NCBI GenBank assembly: GCA_035236585.1
Contig: CP141130.1
Location: 79,741,944 to 79,805,943, forward strand
DNA length: 64,000 nucleotides
Source: Warburgia ugandensis
Taxonomy: Eukaryota > Streptophyta > Magnoliopsida > Canellales > Canellaceae
Reading direction: 5' to 3'
Shown here: positions 1-13,700 of the stretch, one piece after another
Numbering within the stretch: the stretch's first letter is position 1
Layout: each line of letters starts with the position of its first letter
Notes under the pieces: generated by a model
What the model was told of the DNA's origin: nothing
Database searches by the model: none
The model's input: the letters and a program-made list of their open reading frames with translations, nothing else
Program-made: the position numbers and the translations under genes

Positions 1-24
1 ATCTGTTTCTTAGAAGCAAACTGA

Positions 25-250
25 AGTTCTTTAGTTGATAAAAGCTGAGTTGAGATGATCCAAATTTGACATGAGATGAAGAGAGATGACTGAAAAAATT
101 TATCTTAACATTGAGTTAAGATGAGATGGCTTTCATCTCAACTCATCTCGAGCACCACTAACAATGAGATGAGGAGATATCTCACCATCTCATCTCAAGT
201 ACCACTAACAATGATGGGGCCCATCTCATCTCATCTGATTTTACTCCATC
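25..250. repeat. GAGATGA/TCATCTC-rich repeat, probable MITE remnant
   Basis: The stretch alternates GAGATGA on one strand with CATCTCATCTCA on the other. It also contains two direct copies of a short block around 'accactaacaatga' (near 155 and 201). Motifs of the type GAGTTGAGATGAGATG are typical of non-autonomous DNA elements common in woody eudicots. No complete terminal inverted repeats or target duplication could be delimited, so the class is an inference. Confidence 0.4.
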
Positions 251-683
251 TCAAGCCCCACTCACCCCCTATTTGGTAGTTTGTGCATGTGAGGCTGATA
301 TCTGTACTGAAACTTGCTGTATGTTGTATAAGTTGTTACTCTCTAGTCCTGGTTGGTGGACTATCTACTTGTATTGGGCCATACCAGGAAGTCAAATTTT
401 ATGCAGGGGTCGTGCATGCTCTCCAACAATTATATGGTCAAACCTATTCAAGAACTGGCCTAACAGATTGTGACTCTGCTGCAAAATATGGGTTGCACTT
501 TATAATTTCTTTCTTCTATTTTATTATTTTTTGTTTATTTTATTATTTTTTTGTAAAATGACTTTACTATTCTTTTTTGGAATATATTCTACTTGTTTAT
601 TTTGATAATGACAGTTTTTACTTTGTTAATCATATTTTTTTGACTGTATATATTTAATGATTGCCGCTTTGGTAGTTTATCAG

Positions 684-860
684 GAATATTGGAAGGGCAG
701 CCACGTGATGGATGTATCAGAGGCTGGAAATACCAGTGGAAGGAACTTATTTGATCATCAAAATCGGTGATTCAATAAGCCTTACTATGATTACTATACA
801 ACAAAATTATCCCTTGATGAGCCTTTGATTCATGGAGGCTCTGTTGATGGATGCAGATAA
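684..860 (+). pseudogene. Exon-like 3' segment of an unrecognised gene
   Basis: After a good acceptor (tttatcag) the sequence reads EYWKGSHVMDVSEAG, then a TGA at 768-770, then 30 more codons (starting FNKPYYDYYTTKLSLDEP) to a TAA. Composition on both sides of the TGA looks protein-like and the frame does not change, so this resembles a terminal exon with one in-frame stop. Either the gene is broken here or the normal stop is the TGA. A second protein-like stretch lies at about 340-505 (GPYQEVKFYAGVVHALQQ) and could be the previous exon. I do not recognise the family and the start of the gene lies outside the window. Confidence 0.3.
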
Positions 861-1499
861 TTGTCTTCTGATTTTTTATTATTTATTTTTGGCTACAATT
901 TTTGCATGAAGTTGTATTAAGGTGGATGACTCATCTAAACCACAAATTACCAGATAAATGGTTCAGATAATTAAACAAATAGCTTCTTCCCGCCCATATT
1001 CTTTCAAAAAGAGTGCATAAACATCTATCATATATTAGATTATAGATCATTTAGGAAAGTGAAAACAACGGGGGTATTATTTTTCCTTCTTCTTTTTTTT
1101 TTTTTTTTTCTTTCTTTTCCTCTTTTAGAGAGAAGTACATTTCTCATTCATATTTCTAATCACTTTTCAAAAAATGACGCAGGTCTAATGTTAGTAAATT
1201 CAATGGTAAATTCAAAGAGGAGTAGATTAGGGACCATATTTTATAGGTCCTATTTATATGTTATTTGACTCGTTTATTTTGCTGCTCTAGATTTAGATGT
1301 CTTGTGAATAAAAAAAGTATGTGTTTAGATGATTTTAGCCTCTAAAATTCTCTATTTTTATAAAAAAAATTAAATTATTTATTTCTAAGCAAAACATTTA
1401 TATGTTTTTTAGGTAGTAAAATTATTCAAATTACATGATTTTTTTTTTTTTTAAATGTCTTATGCGTTTAATCGTAGAGAAAGGGTATGAACAAGTCCG
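861..1499. other. Intergenic AT-rich stretch
   Basis: AT-rich sequence with poly-T runs (about 1090-1112 and 1439-1453). No gene, RNA or repeat family was recognised. Confidence 0.5.
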
Positions 1500-1707
1500 A
1501 AAAAACCATTAACTAAACCAAACCAAACCAAATAATCACGCCCCCAAAAAGATTTTTCTTTCTCCTCTCTCTCCCTCTGGAAAAGTAACTCAGTCCTCAC
1601 ACGGCCACCAGCAGAAAGAACGAAAGAAGCAGAACTCTTCGGAACAACTTATGGGTTTTGTTCTTCTACTTCTGAAGTGAACTGGGTCGATCAGAATTGG
1701 TTTAGAA
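1500..1707 (+). promoter_or_regulatory. Proximal promoter and 5' leader of the alpha/beta hydrolase gene
   Basis: The stretch before the start codon has an AACCAAACCAAACC run, then a pyrimidine-rich tract (about 1555-1580, ttctttctcctctctctccc) typical of plant core promoters and 5' leaders. No canonical TATA box stands out. The transcription start cannot be fixed from sequence alone. Confidence 0.4.
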
Positions 1708-4700
1708 ATGGGGGGAGTAACTTCATCAATGGCTGCAAAGTTTGCATTTTTTCCGCCCAACCCTCCTTCTTACAAGCTGATACATGATGAAGTAACGGGT
1801 CTGTTAACACTAAGCTGTTTTCCACACCGGGAAAACGTTGATGTTTTCAAATTGCCTACTCGACGTGGCACTGAGATCGTGGCCATCTATGTTCGCAACC
1901 CCATGGCCACTTCCACACTTCTCTATTCTCATGGAAACGCTGCAGATCTTGGCCAGATGTACGAGCTTTTCATTGAATTGAGCATCCATCTACGAGTAAA
2001 TCTCATGGGGTATGTTTCTCTCTCTCTCTCTCTCTCTCTCTGGGTCATTTTTATTAAGTTTGCAGATATGGTTATTGAATATGTGGGCTTTACGTTTCTG
2101 AGTTCTGCACAGTTTGTATTCTTGGCTAAATTTAGTTTCATATCTGGGTTTCTCCTGAAGATCAGTATGATTGATGGTGCTTTGGTGTGCTTGATTGGTA
2201 TCTGGGTTTTAATTAAAATGATGTTTTGATGAAAGGGTTATTGAGAATTATGTTAAATATGTCTCTTTGGAGTTGGAAGTCTTTGGCTAGTTTAGTACTT
2301 AGCTGTTGATATTCTTTAGATCTTGTTCCTTTTTGCGTCAGTTTTGGTTGTTTTAGAGCTGCGTGAATGCTTAGTATCTGTTGTTATTGAAAATGATGTT
2401 TTATGGGAGATAGATGGAGTATTTAGTGAATTGAGCTGGAATTCATTGTCATCCGTGGCTAAATTAGTTGATCTGTGGGGTGAAAGATTAAAGACTGACG
2501 AAAACGAGTTGTCAACGGATGGTCTTCACTAACAGCAAATGATTCTAACATAATTAATTACTTATATCGGTAAGTATTTATTTTGGTGCATGGTCCTTAT
2601 CCTAAATTAATGTCTCGTGATACACATTTAGGACTAGAATTTATTTGTTGCTTAAGGTAGAAAATAAAGCTCAGGGGTGATCTTGAGCGTCTCCATTTTG
2701 GTCTGTTGTCTCTTCGATTCAGGACATTTCATCACTTTGGTGGATTGCTTAGTTTGGTAGATGGCTTGGGGAGGACAATGGTTTTCCCATCACAGCGGTT
2801 AGAGGATTTTGTGAATTTTTTTTTGTCCAGATAAAAAAGTACTAGAAGAAGAAGATAGGTGATGAAAGATCACCTTTTTGTGTTTCTTTCTTTAGAATCA
2901 GAAGACTGCATTCTCATTTTGGTCGTTCAGTTTTGCTCAGGTTACTCTGAGATTGTTTTGGCAGAAACATGGGGAATATGGTGAACTCAGCTGTAGACTG
3001 ATTAAAAATTTACCCATTTTCAGATGCTTGGTTACGTTCATTTATACTGTTAATATGTTGCGTATTTATTTCTTCTTTTGATTGAAGATTATTTCGTGGT
3101 AGATTGTCAAAATTCAGGGAAACACTGCTACATCCATTTCTGGCAAATTTAGTAATAAGAGAATTTTAAGCAATCTTTTGATCACTTCAGTTTCCAGACT
3201 AGCCAATGCAAAGCATACAAATCATATTCCATTGTTGACACCGGTTTCTTTCATATCATTTTCATAGGCATTACGAGATTTATAGATGGAAATTAGACAT
3301 GTGTTCAATTACATGCTTCTTGAGAAAATGTTTTCCAGTGCAGTGGCGCAAGAAGAGGCTCACCTGTGGTGGCTCGTAGGTCACAGGTTCGGTGTGCATG
3401 TATGTTTAACATTGAAAAAGATTGCATCATGCTTCTTGTTACATGGTGGATAACGTTCTGTTCTTTGTAGTTCCTTGAATGATTGTGAAATGCCCCTATT
3501 TGGGATTTGCCATTTGGGGGAGCCCAACTGCAACGGCTACAGTTATCTCCTTTCATACTTGTGGTGCAAGCCTGTTGCTTGATGATCACCTTTTGAGGTT
3601 TCATATCTGGTTATCTCATTTTTATGCAAGCTTTATGTGTTGATTCTACCATTGGCTTGTGGCTAGTTTGAATGCTTTAGTTAGTATTGTTTGAAATCTC
3701 TAATGTTCATTTTCATTGAGATGATAAAAGACATCATTACCCTCTTCTTGTGTTACGTAACATGGTAATTCTGGAAAGTTTTGGTCTAAGTAATACTTCT
3801 AGTATGATCTGCACTGTGGAAGCCCAATTTGTTTGCATTTTCTTTGCATTGGTGTCCATCAGTGTGTCCTTGGGTCTATCAATATGGTAGAAATGCATCC
3901 AAAGTATTATCTCTTATCCCCATCCCTTCCTCACTTAAGGACAAAAAGATTAGGTGCTCAACCTGAACTTATTGAGATACTCAGTGTCATTAAAATGCAC
4001 CATTTTTTGCTGCTGCCACTTGTTCTTTTGAATGGTAAGACTTAGTAATTTGGTGATAATACGAGATAAGCAATAATAGCTCCTTAATAAAGGAGACATT
4101 GTCCTATGTACAAAGATCTGCCTGATCAACTTCTTGCCTTTCTTGTCAGATACTGCTTACGGTCATGGTACTTTCTCACTTTAGATCTTTGTATGTATGT
4201 CTGATGTTGATTGGATTTACACGGTCATATGTTTGATGGGATGTGAACCACATGAAAATTGAAAGATACTAGTAGTTTGTTAATTTCTTTTGGCTGGAAA
4301 TGTTAGACTCCCTTCTTGGAGTTGTATCTGGAAACTTAATCTATATCAGACCAGATTATTCTGTGAATTTAAATGATAGCAATTTAGAAAGGACTTTGAA
4401 TTTATATCATATAATAAAAAGGAAAAAGATGCCTGAAGGTTCTAAGACAGCCTCTATAACAACAAAGACTATAATGGCTTTAACAACAAGTCATCATAAT
4501 AAGATTATTAAATATGATAAAGATTTTATTACGATTCCAAATGAATATAAACAGATATCAGAATATATTCCAACTAGGATGCTCTCAGAAGGAGATATAA
4601 CCATACCTCAGGATATAGAGATCGATCTATAGAATACTAATTAAATCCTAAAAATTATAATCATTTACATACTTACTCTGGATTTGCTACTGAACCTATA

Positions 4701-7700
4701 AAATATCAAACTTTTGAATTATTAGGTCAGAAATGCACATGTTACAAAATTTTAACAAAAAATCCTAATTTAACATTATTAGTTATAACACATGGGCTAC
4801 TAATTAGGTACTTTTGATACAAATTTGAACACTTATTACACTCAATTAGTATTTTTTCAATTCCGAGTAAAACATGTGAAAAATCATGAAAACAAAAGTG
4901 GTTTCCATTTTCGTAGGTACTTATGATTACATTTAGCATATGCAAAAGTGGTTACCCCTAGTGGACGACTTAAGCTTCGTGAGGGTTTGAAGTGAATATA
5001 CCCACAAAATTCAATAAGGCTGTGTTTTGATCTTCTCTTAAAGAATTCTCATCCTTTAGCACTCTACTTGCTTTAACAACTTAATAAGAATGAATGAAAA
5101 ATCTACAAATTTCCCACATACCAAAACCATTTTATTACAGTTTAATCTCAGGCTACAATGTGTGTATAGGCTACATATGTCAGGATTTGTAAATAGTTAT
5201 GCTTACTGCTCCTTTGGAAAGATGTCTTGACCTCAAATTCTCACTCGTATATACTCAGAAATAAAGCTCTTAGAGAAATGGGGTCAAACAAAATTCTCTC
5301 ACTATGTGACCAAATCCAAAGATACTAATAGTTCACATACTCTTTTAAGCACTAGTGAGACAAAGAAATGTGATCCCTAAGAGAAGATGCCATTACCAAG
5401 ACTAGTAGGGTAGTTCACTATAATTCTTTCCTATTTATATCCTTATTAAGGCTATCTTCCATTTTAAGATCAAAAGTCTCTAGATAGGATGAAATGTAGG
5501 CTTAGGATAGGTTCTGAAAGGAAGGGTATAAGAATTCAAAGTTTCAAATCTGAGTAGAGGTCTTCAACTATTGGTTGGGAAACTTTTCTTTTGATTGTAT
5601 TGAAGTAAATATCTCTTATGTATTTTCCTTTCTATTTTCTTCATAACTTTTTCTTTTTCTGATACTTTTTCACTTTTCCTTGGATTTCTAAGAAGGAATA
5701 CATTTCTTTGTACATATGATATTTTTCACTTCTTTAACTTTTATCCTTTTTCTACTTCTTCTACCATCCCTACTCATTTTTGAAGTACAGGTAATGGATA
5801 TTCTCACTGGGGCCTCTTTGGGTTAAGATAAATGAGGTTTAAGAAAAAAAAACTTTTCAAAAAGGCTCAATGGTCTAATTCGTGGTATATGGTAGGCTTT
5901 ATATCTCTGAACTACAAAAAGAATGGCCTATATCATTTTTTAGGTTTCTTAAAACTTATCTAAGTCAATACATATTCATGAAACAAAGTAAGTACTCCTT
6001 TTAGTTGTTGGCTATTTTGACCAACACAAAGATTTTGGGATCTTTCAAAATTGATGATCCCTAAAGAAAGTATGGAATTACATATAACCCTCAGAAAGAT
6101 GATGATCTCTAATACTCACTGGGTATATAGATCTTTACTGCTTTTCTTAAGGTCTCTTAGTCATAAACATCTATTTGTCTATACTTATGCACTATAAGTG
6201 TATTCCGAGATTTAACTTTTATAAACACTTCAAGATATGAATCAAATGCAGAATTAACCATATGCATTTCTATTAAGAAGTTTAAAGTAGTGGAAATACT
6301 AAATTTCGAAAAGTCCATTTCTCATTACAGTAGAAAAACTTGATTCCTTTTTTTTTTTTAATATGAAGAAAACTAGATATCTCATGTATGTCTACACCTC
6401 CCAAACTAAATGAAACATTGTCTCGAATGTTTTGAAATATAGGACACTAAATGATAAATGGGTAATGTAGAACAATGAGACTTTAAAAATCTTAGGTTGC
6501 CTCCCAGTGAGCGTTAAGTTTTATGTCTTTAGGCAGATATATCCTATAATTACTCTACTCTAACCTAGTTCTAGACCTAACTAGTTAACCTAATTTTTTC
6601 TAACTTTAATAATGAAATGGGAAAATTTTTCATGCCACTTCAAAATCTCACAGTAGTCTATATATATTTTTCACATTGAAAACATTGGTAGTGATAACAT
6701 TATGACATAGTAGACCATCATAATTTTGGATTTGGCAGAAGCACATTGAAATTCATGATCCTCCATTTTTAAAATTTCATGGTAGTTAATAAATATCCTC
6801 CACCTTGAAATATGAGGCAGTGGTAACTTGATAGCATAAAAGACGACTGTAAAGTTTGTTGGACCATATTGAAATGAATGGTCCCCTTGTTCAACAAATT
6901 GAGGGATAATGAGGCATGTAATAATTAATACATGTTTTTTGTCCTTCTCCCTTACGTTTTCCTGAAACTAGGTTATAAGTTGACTTAGTACTTGTCTAAA
7001 AGGTTGTTCTTGATCTAATGGAGGCAAGGATATGGTGGGACTAAAACCCTTCGTGTCTTCTAATGTGCACCCTAGAGTTGTATGATTTAGGGTCAGTACA
7101 TCAATGGACTCTTCTTCTTCCTGTTCTTCAGACACAAGTAAGGTTTTAGGTGGACTTATATTGCTATCTAGAGTTTGATCAAATAAGGTTTGTAAGTCCT
7201 AGTTGGGTACTTCTTCTATACTGTGAGGCTCAATTTGTATTTCAGGCTCTATAAGTGGTTCTAGTCGGTCTTGCCATTGAGAAGTGTCTACTAAAGGCTC
7301 AGTGTCTAAATATTCATTCTCATCATCAATGGATGTCTCATCATCATAATTATAAAAAGTAGGACATGACTTAAATAGATATAAGTCCGAAGTTTGCAAG
7401 GATGATTGAGGACTTTGTGGCTCAGAATGATCATAAGATATGCCCATTCTAGTATCAATAATAATGGGCAAGGATGGTTGAACGGTTTTTTCACTCCCAT
7501 CCTCATTTGTTTCATTTCCTTAATGGCTTTTTGAGTTGATTCCATATTTGTCGTAAAGGTTTCTTCAAATGATTATTTACTCTATTATGGAGGAAACAAC
7601 TCGTATGGCCTTGAGATATTGGGAAAGGATTGATCAGGTTGGAACCATGATGGTTCTCCCTGATATGGTTGATATTCTTAAGACCATGGTTGTTTATGAT

Positions 7701-10700
7701 ACCTAGCCCATCCATTATAGTCTTGATATTCTATCTTAGTATAATAATAATTGCTAGGTTTAGAGAATGCAGTCTGTGCATTCACTGGTTCCGAATAATA
7801 TCCATTGTAGGTGGAGCATAATGCCTATGAAGTAGTGGGATATTGTGGGTTAGAATAGGTGTAGGAATTGTTGTACTGAGCCTGTTGATATGATAATAAT
7901 TCTCGTACTGAGATTGTTGATATGACTCAATATAGGAATTATCATACGGAAGTTGTTTTGCCTTAGTTTCTTGCTTAGAAGAAATTAACCTATTCATTAG
8001 ACTTTCCATACTATCCAATCAACTATCAATTGCATTGGATTGCCTCTGTGTCATACACATCAAGTAATGGCTTAGGAGTGAAATAGTATGAAAGTGGTGA
8101 TTTTGCATCCCTTGTTTAGTAGGCTAGTTCATGCAACTTTACATATAATGAAACAAATCGTTGAATACAATGAGTACTTTTTTTTTTTTTTAATGTAAAT
8201 TTAATGAAAAATCCTAACTAAATGATGCATCCCAACTAACTTAACTATAAATGATGGGCAATCAATCCCTAACAATCCACTAATGAGTTGAATTATTGAT
8301 CTTTGATAATGTGTAGGGTGGTAGCTTTTAGACCTAAATCTAGATAGCCGCTCCTTTTGTCCAAGCTAAATTATTGCTTACCAATTAGATTCTACTCTAA
8401 AATGGTCAATACACTTCTCATGGTAGGAGTTGTTTAGACCTCAAAAACCACCTTTAAGAAAAGGTAAAGGAAAATCGTTTGAATTTTGGATATCCATTAT
8501 AACAATGATGCTCAGAAGCCATTAGAGTTACAATAGATCTCCTCCTTCTAAAAGGTTCCTACAAGCTCAAAACCTTAAGTCTACTAGGAATTGATTTGAT
8601 TACCTAGGTGGGCCAAGCATCTGGTGATAAAATCTAGTTCTTATCTTATGAGGGTTCCTGTGGGACCCATATTAACATTATTTTCCATCCACCATAAAGC
8701 AATAGACGTGCAATACAAGTACAAGAAAGCAAAATAATGTAACTTATATGCTATCCAACGAAGAGTTAGATAGGTGCTATTTAATGCAACAACCCTAACT
8801 AAAGATGCAACAAATGAGATGGATGACCCTATACTATACGAATTATTCTACCAACCAAATGTAAAGTTATACTAAATGCAATTATACTAAGAAAATAAAA
8901 AGAAGGTGAAAGAAATAGACAGTAGGGTTTTTGATGAAGATTGAATGTAGGATTCCATGCCACACACTTGCCTGTTTTATCACAACACATTTAAAATTGA
9001 AATAAAGAAATTGTAAGTTGCAAAGGGGCCTCACTACAAGTTCACTAAAAAAAGAGAGGAAAAAGTAGTAATCTAGAAGAGCAATAAAAGTTGATGAAGC
9101 TTTAGCCCACAGGATCGCAGCTACTCCTTTGCCAAATTTCTCTCACACAAAACAAGTAAGTTGTATCAATTTATGAGGAATTAGCAAAATATGGAGATAT
9201 AATGCAAAAATTCTAAGTTAATGCAACCTACAATTAGGATTAAAGATAGACAATCTAGATAAAGATCCTACCACAAATCCATTGCGATTCCCTGACAACA
9301 GTTCCAAAACTTTGGTGTAGCTTTAAATTTACTTTCAATGGCACGAATCAATGTGGTATTTTCATGCAAACAAAGTCAGTCCCACAAGGAATCTCATAGA
9401 TTTTCAATGAATTGGATTCTATTTAGATCAATTAACTTTAGCCAAAGAGATACATATGTGATTAACCTAGGAAATTAAAACAAACTAAGAAGGAAACATG
9501 CTTGAAATTAGAAACTACAATTAAAAGAAACATTTTAAAAACTAAAGCTAAAGAATTTGAATGGAAACTTACCTAACTAGCATGCAAGAAATTAAAGGAA
9601 ACTAATGCTAAATTAGAATGAATCAAATTAGGCAACTAATCTTAAGGAAACTACTATAATGGAAACTTCTCTAAATTAACACTTTCCTAAACTAGAATTA
9701 GAAACTTTCTAAAGCCAAATTAGGAAATTTTCTAACAATAAACTAACATGTAAAAATAAGTAGCCAATGAGATCTAACTAGATTTAATGAGAAATTAGAA
9801 ATATGCATGCATGTGTGGAAACTACAATTAAGGAGACTTTCTAAATCCTAAAACTTCCTAAAGATGGAACTTTACAAAAATAAAAAAGGAAACTATATAA
9901 ACCTAAAATAAGCTGCAAAAAATGGATTAACTACTACTAAAACTAAATTAAGCAAGTGAATGAAGCAAGAATCAAAAGTGAATCACCATATGTACTAGCG
10001 CATGATCAATGGACTGTGCTCATGGTTTATAGGGGAAAAATTTACCAAATTTGACCCTTTTAATGCAAACAAACATGCAACCTAAGCTAGGCACTAAATA
10101 AATAACCTATAAAGCTAAATGGCTTCCTAAGGATTCAAGAGAATAAAATGTTTATATCGCTGGAAACAAAACACAAAGTTTAAGGAGAGAAATTTCCAGA
10201 TTTCAAGTACTTAAGAACATTAACCAAATCAAGTATAAGAAAGCAATTAAAACCACAAATTTTATTCAAAGAAACAACCCAAATTCAAAGTACTTTGATG
10301 AAAGAAATATTTTGTAATAATAATTCCAACAAAACTTTATTGATTGACTTCCCAATTACACCAAAATTATGAAATTCTGGAATTTGTGCACTGTTCAAGC
10401 TTGCAAAACTATATCTTAACTATAAAAAACTTCAAACAAGCTGGAATTCAAGAGGAGATTTCTAAGTTCTAAGTTAGTTATTCTCTTAGCTTTTACTACT
10501 AGAGAATATCTAACTTAAATCTTGGTTGAATAACAAAGAAAAACTAAATAATTGAAGCAAGAAAAGAGGGGGATTGAAGGATGGGAAGTTTGCATCTACT
10601 CTAAGGAACAAAACAAGAAAAACTTAGAGCAATGAAACAAAATCAAAACAAGTAAATTACTAACTTGAATTGGAGTGAAATTAACTAAGACAATAACTAG

Positions 10701-13700
10701 AAAACCAAAGGAAGAAAAGAATCAAAGAAGTCCCAAAGTCCAGCAGCGGCAAAGCACCAAAGGAGATCTTGATTTCAAGGTGTCTCACCCACCTCTACTT
10801 GGAAAATTCATATGAACCATGGGCTATAATTAGATGAGTGGGCTCCTAAATTGTCCAAAGAGATAATAAATGCAAGGATTTTACTGCCTTACGGAATATT
10901 TGCTAACATTATGAGGAACATGGAAGACTAGACGCTTGTTAAGGGTGGTGCTGCAACAGCCAACATCTTACAAGATGGTTATGAAGTATGAAGCATAAAA
11001 TTTTTTTAGGTGCCTTCGGACCTACTCTTTATGTTAAATTTTGACCTGAATAAGTAAGAGAATGTTGCTTGTGCCTTTTCAGGTTAATGAATACTAAATG
11101 AGTTAGAATTTGTTTGGTTAGATTGTCAGTGTCTTCAGATTTGGTTATCCTATGTTTGTAAGGCCTGTGTTCTTGTTTATGTTAATAATTTGTTTCGTTT
11201 CAGCCTTGATGTTGAATATTCTTCATGACATACCACTCATCATTAAACAGTCACATGGTATTCTCATAGTCTGATCATTCCAGCTTAGATGTTTCTGAAA
11301 TGTATTTCTAACTTGAACTTTTCATCATTGTAAGATGGTATTCCTTTGTAGAATATTTTCCAGGATTTTGGTATTTCCCTCCATTTTAGTGACAATGGAG
11401 CCTTAGATTGTTCTATAATGTTTCTGTTTGAGCGAAGATTCAAAATTTGTTTTGTTGATTTTAAAAGTTCTACATGTTGCTATGCCTCAGAAACTGTCAG
11501 GGGCCCGATTTTCATCTGCTGCTTGCCTTGTTAACTTGTCTTTGGTCCTATTAAGCTGATGTGGAACTTCTTTTTAATATGCACGAGTTATGTGGAACTT
11601 TACATCAAACTTTGACTCGACCCTGCCAACTTGGTTTTAGCTCAGGTTACTTCATGTTTTACGAGCAACTTCTGAGCATTTCCTTTGTTAGTGCTTGGCC
11701 TATTAATTGCTGTCTTGGACTTGGTTAGTATGATTGTCTGTGAGTTGCTACTATCAAACTGTTTCTTGAGGGCTGTTTAAAATTCTTCATTTTCCATGAA
11801 CTTCCATGCATTTTGAAACAAGTTACATCTTTGAGTGCTAAGATCACCTGGCCACTTCAACTACTGTTGATTATTTTGAATCTTTCCTCAATAAAATTTC
11901 TGCTGAAATATGAATTGGCAGTGTGATTCTGTTCTACTTGCAAAATTTTTGTTTCTGTCAATGTGCATTTACTTGGGTTTACTATGATACTAAAATATGC
12001 AGTAATTGTGTCCTATGTAATGTCCACACAAATGTGCATGCTGTTGTTGGATATGCACGAAGTTGATGATCTGGCATGCCATATGATGTGATGTCAAAGC
12101 ATCTGTTATGATATAGGTATTAATTGCCCATGACATGTAAAGATTGAAAACTGACTAGAGTATCTCCAGATGCTTGGTAACATGGTTGCAGTGCAATGTT
12201 AAGCATAAAATCATGTAGCAGTGATAACTGATTCTCCTGTGCAGTTGACCAGTGTGGTACAATCTAGATCCACTTGCCTGGGGGGTGCAACTTTGTCTTG
12301 ACTGGTAGTTTGTAGTCTGTATGCTAGGAGCAGGTTACTGTAGGCAACATGACATCACCTGGTTGAAATACACTTTCTCATCTCGTAATTAGACACTCCA
12401 TCTGTTTTGACTATGAATATCACTATTTGCAAATGATACACATGTATTTCACAAAGTACAAACTATAAATACACATGAGGTATATGTATCTAAATCACTA
12501 AAGTTAATAATCCTCTGTTCTCCTTCCACTCTTCCATCTTGAGCCCTTGGCTGTGGAAACCAAAGTAAATGCAGTTTTCTTAAATTGAAATATTGTTGAT
12601 TTTCTTGAAGAAAAGATATTGATTGAAATATTTTTGTTAACCAGATTAAACCATATATCCACATTTTTATCTGCACTTCTAAGTTTTAGTTTTGACACAA
12701 ATTCAATTTCATCTAGGTATGATTATTCCGGATACGGGCAATCAACTGGAAAGGTTAGTTGCTATTATGCTTTAAAATTAGTTCAATTAAAATCTTATGT
12801 TTCATTGACCATATGCTGTAAAACGATTTTGTTAGAATATGACATTTCAAGTTCATATACTTTCTCCTGCAGCCAAGTGAGCAGAACACATACGCAGATA
12901 TTGAGGCTGCTTACAAGTGCCTCGAGGAGAACTATGGAGCCAAAGAAGAAGATGTTATTCTTTATGGTCAGTCTGTTGGTAGTGGCCCAACTTTGGACCT
13001 GGCACCTCGGTTACCTCGGTTAAGAGCAGTGATTCTGCACAGCCCAATACTTTCAGGCTTGAGAGTCATGTATCCTGTGAAACGTTCATACTGGTTTGAC
13101 ATCTATAAGGTTAGATTCTTATTCTCCGTAATACTGGTGGTTGTTACTTTTCTTCAGTTTTGTCTGGCTGCTTGTGTGTTTTCTAATTTTTTTACATTGG
13201 ACTTTATGCAGAATATTGACAAAATACCATTGGTAAATTGTCCTGTACTGATCATTCATGTAAGTATTTCCATCTTATTTTTCTGGCTTTATTTTGAATG
13301 GCCTGAAATGCTTACCATTCTAGCATAGTTTTTGCAAGGGGTGTTAACTGGAGACACACCTAATTTTTTCAGTTTAAAAAATCAATGCTTGTAATTTTCA
13401 AGCCGATGAAACATAGGGTAAGATCATCAAATTAGCATGATTTATGTTGTGTAGGTAATCTAATGGAGGCTGAACAAGATAAATGGCTTTGATCTTCTAG
13501 AAAACACACCTTAATCACGAGAAAAGAGGTGTCTCCCAAGGACATTCCTTTTAGGCATATCTACTTATTTCCTCAGATATATCTTGCATCTACACATTCT
13601 TTACCACCTACTTTTTTTGATTTCCATTCTTTAATAACCATTCCTCATATTTGTAATATACATCTCTTATGGTGTCTATTTACTAATCCTAGGCAGAAAC

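Noticed and set aside
3305-3604. 99-codon minus-strand frame in intron 1
   Set aside because: No recognisable motifs, no homologue I know, and an intron position without splice support. Probably chance.
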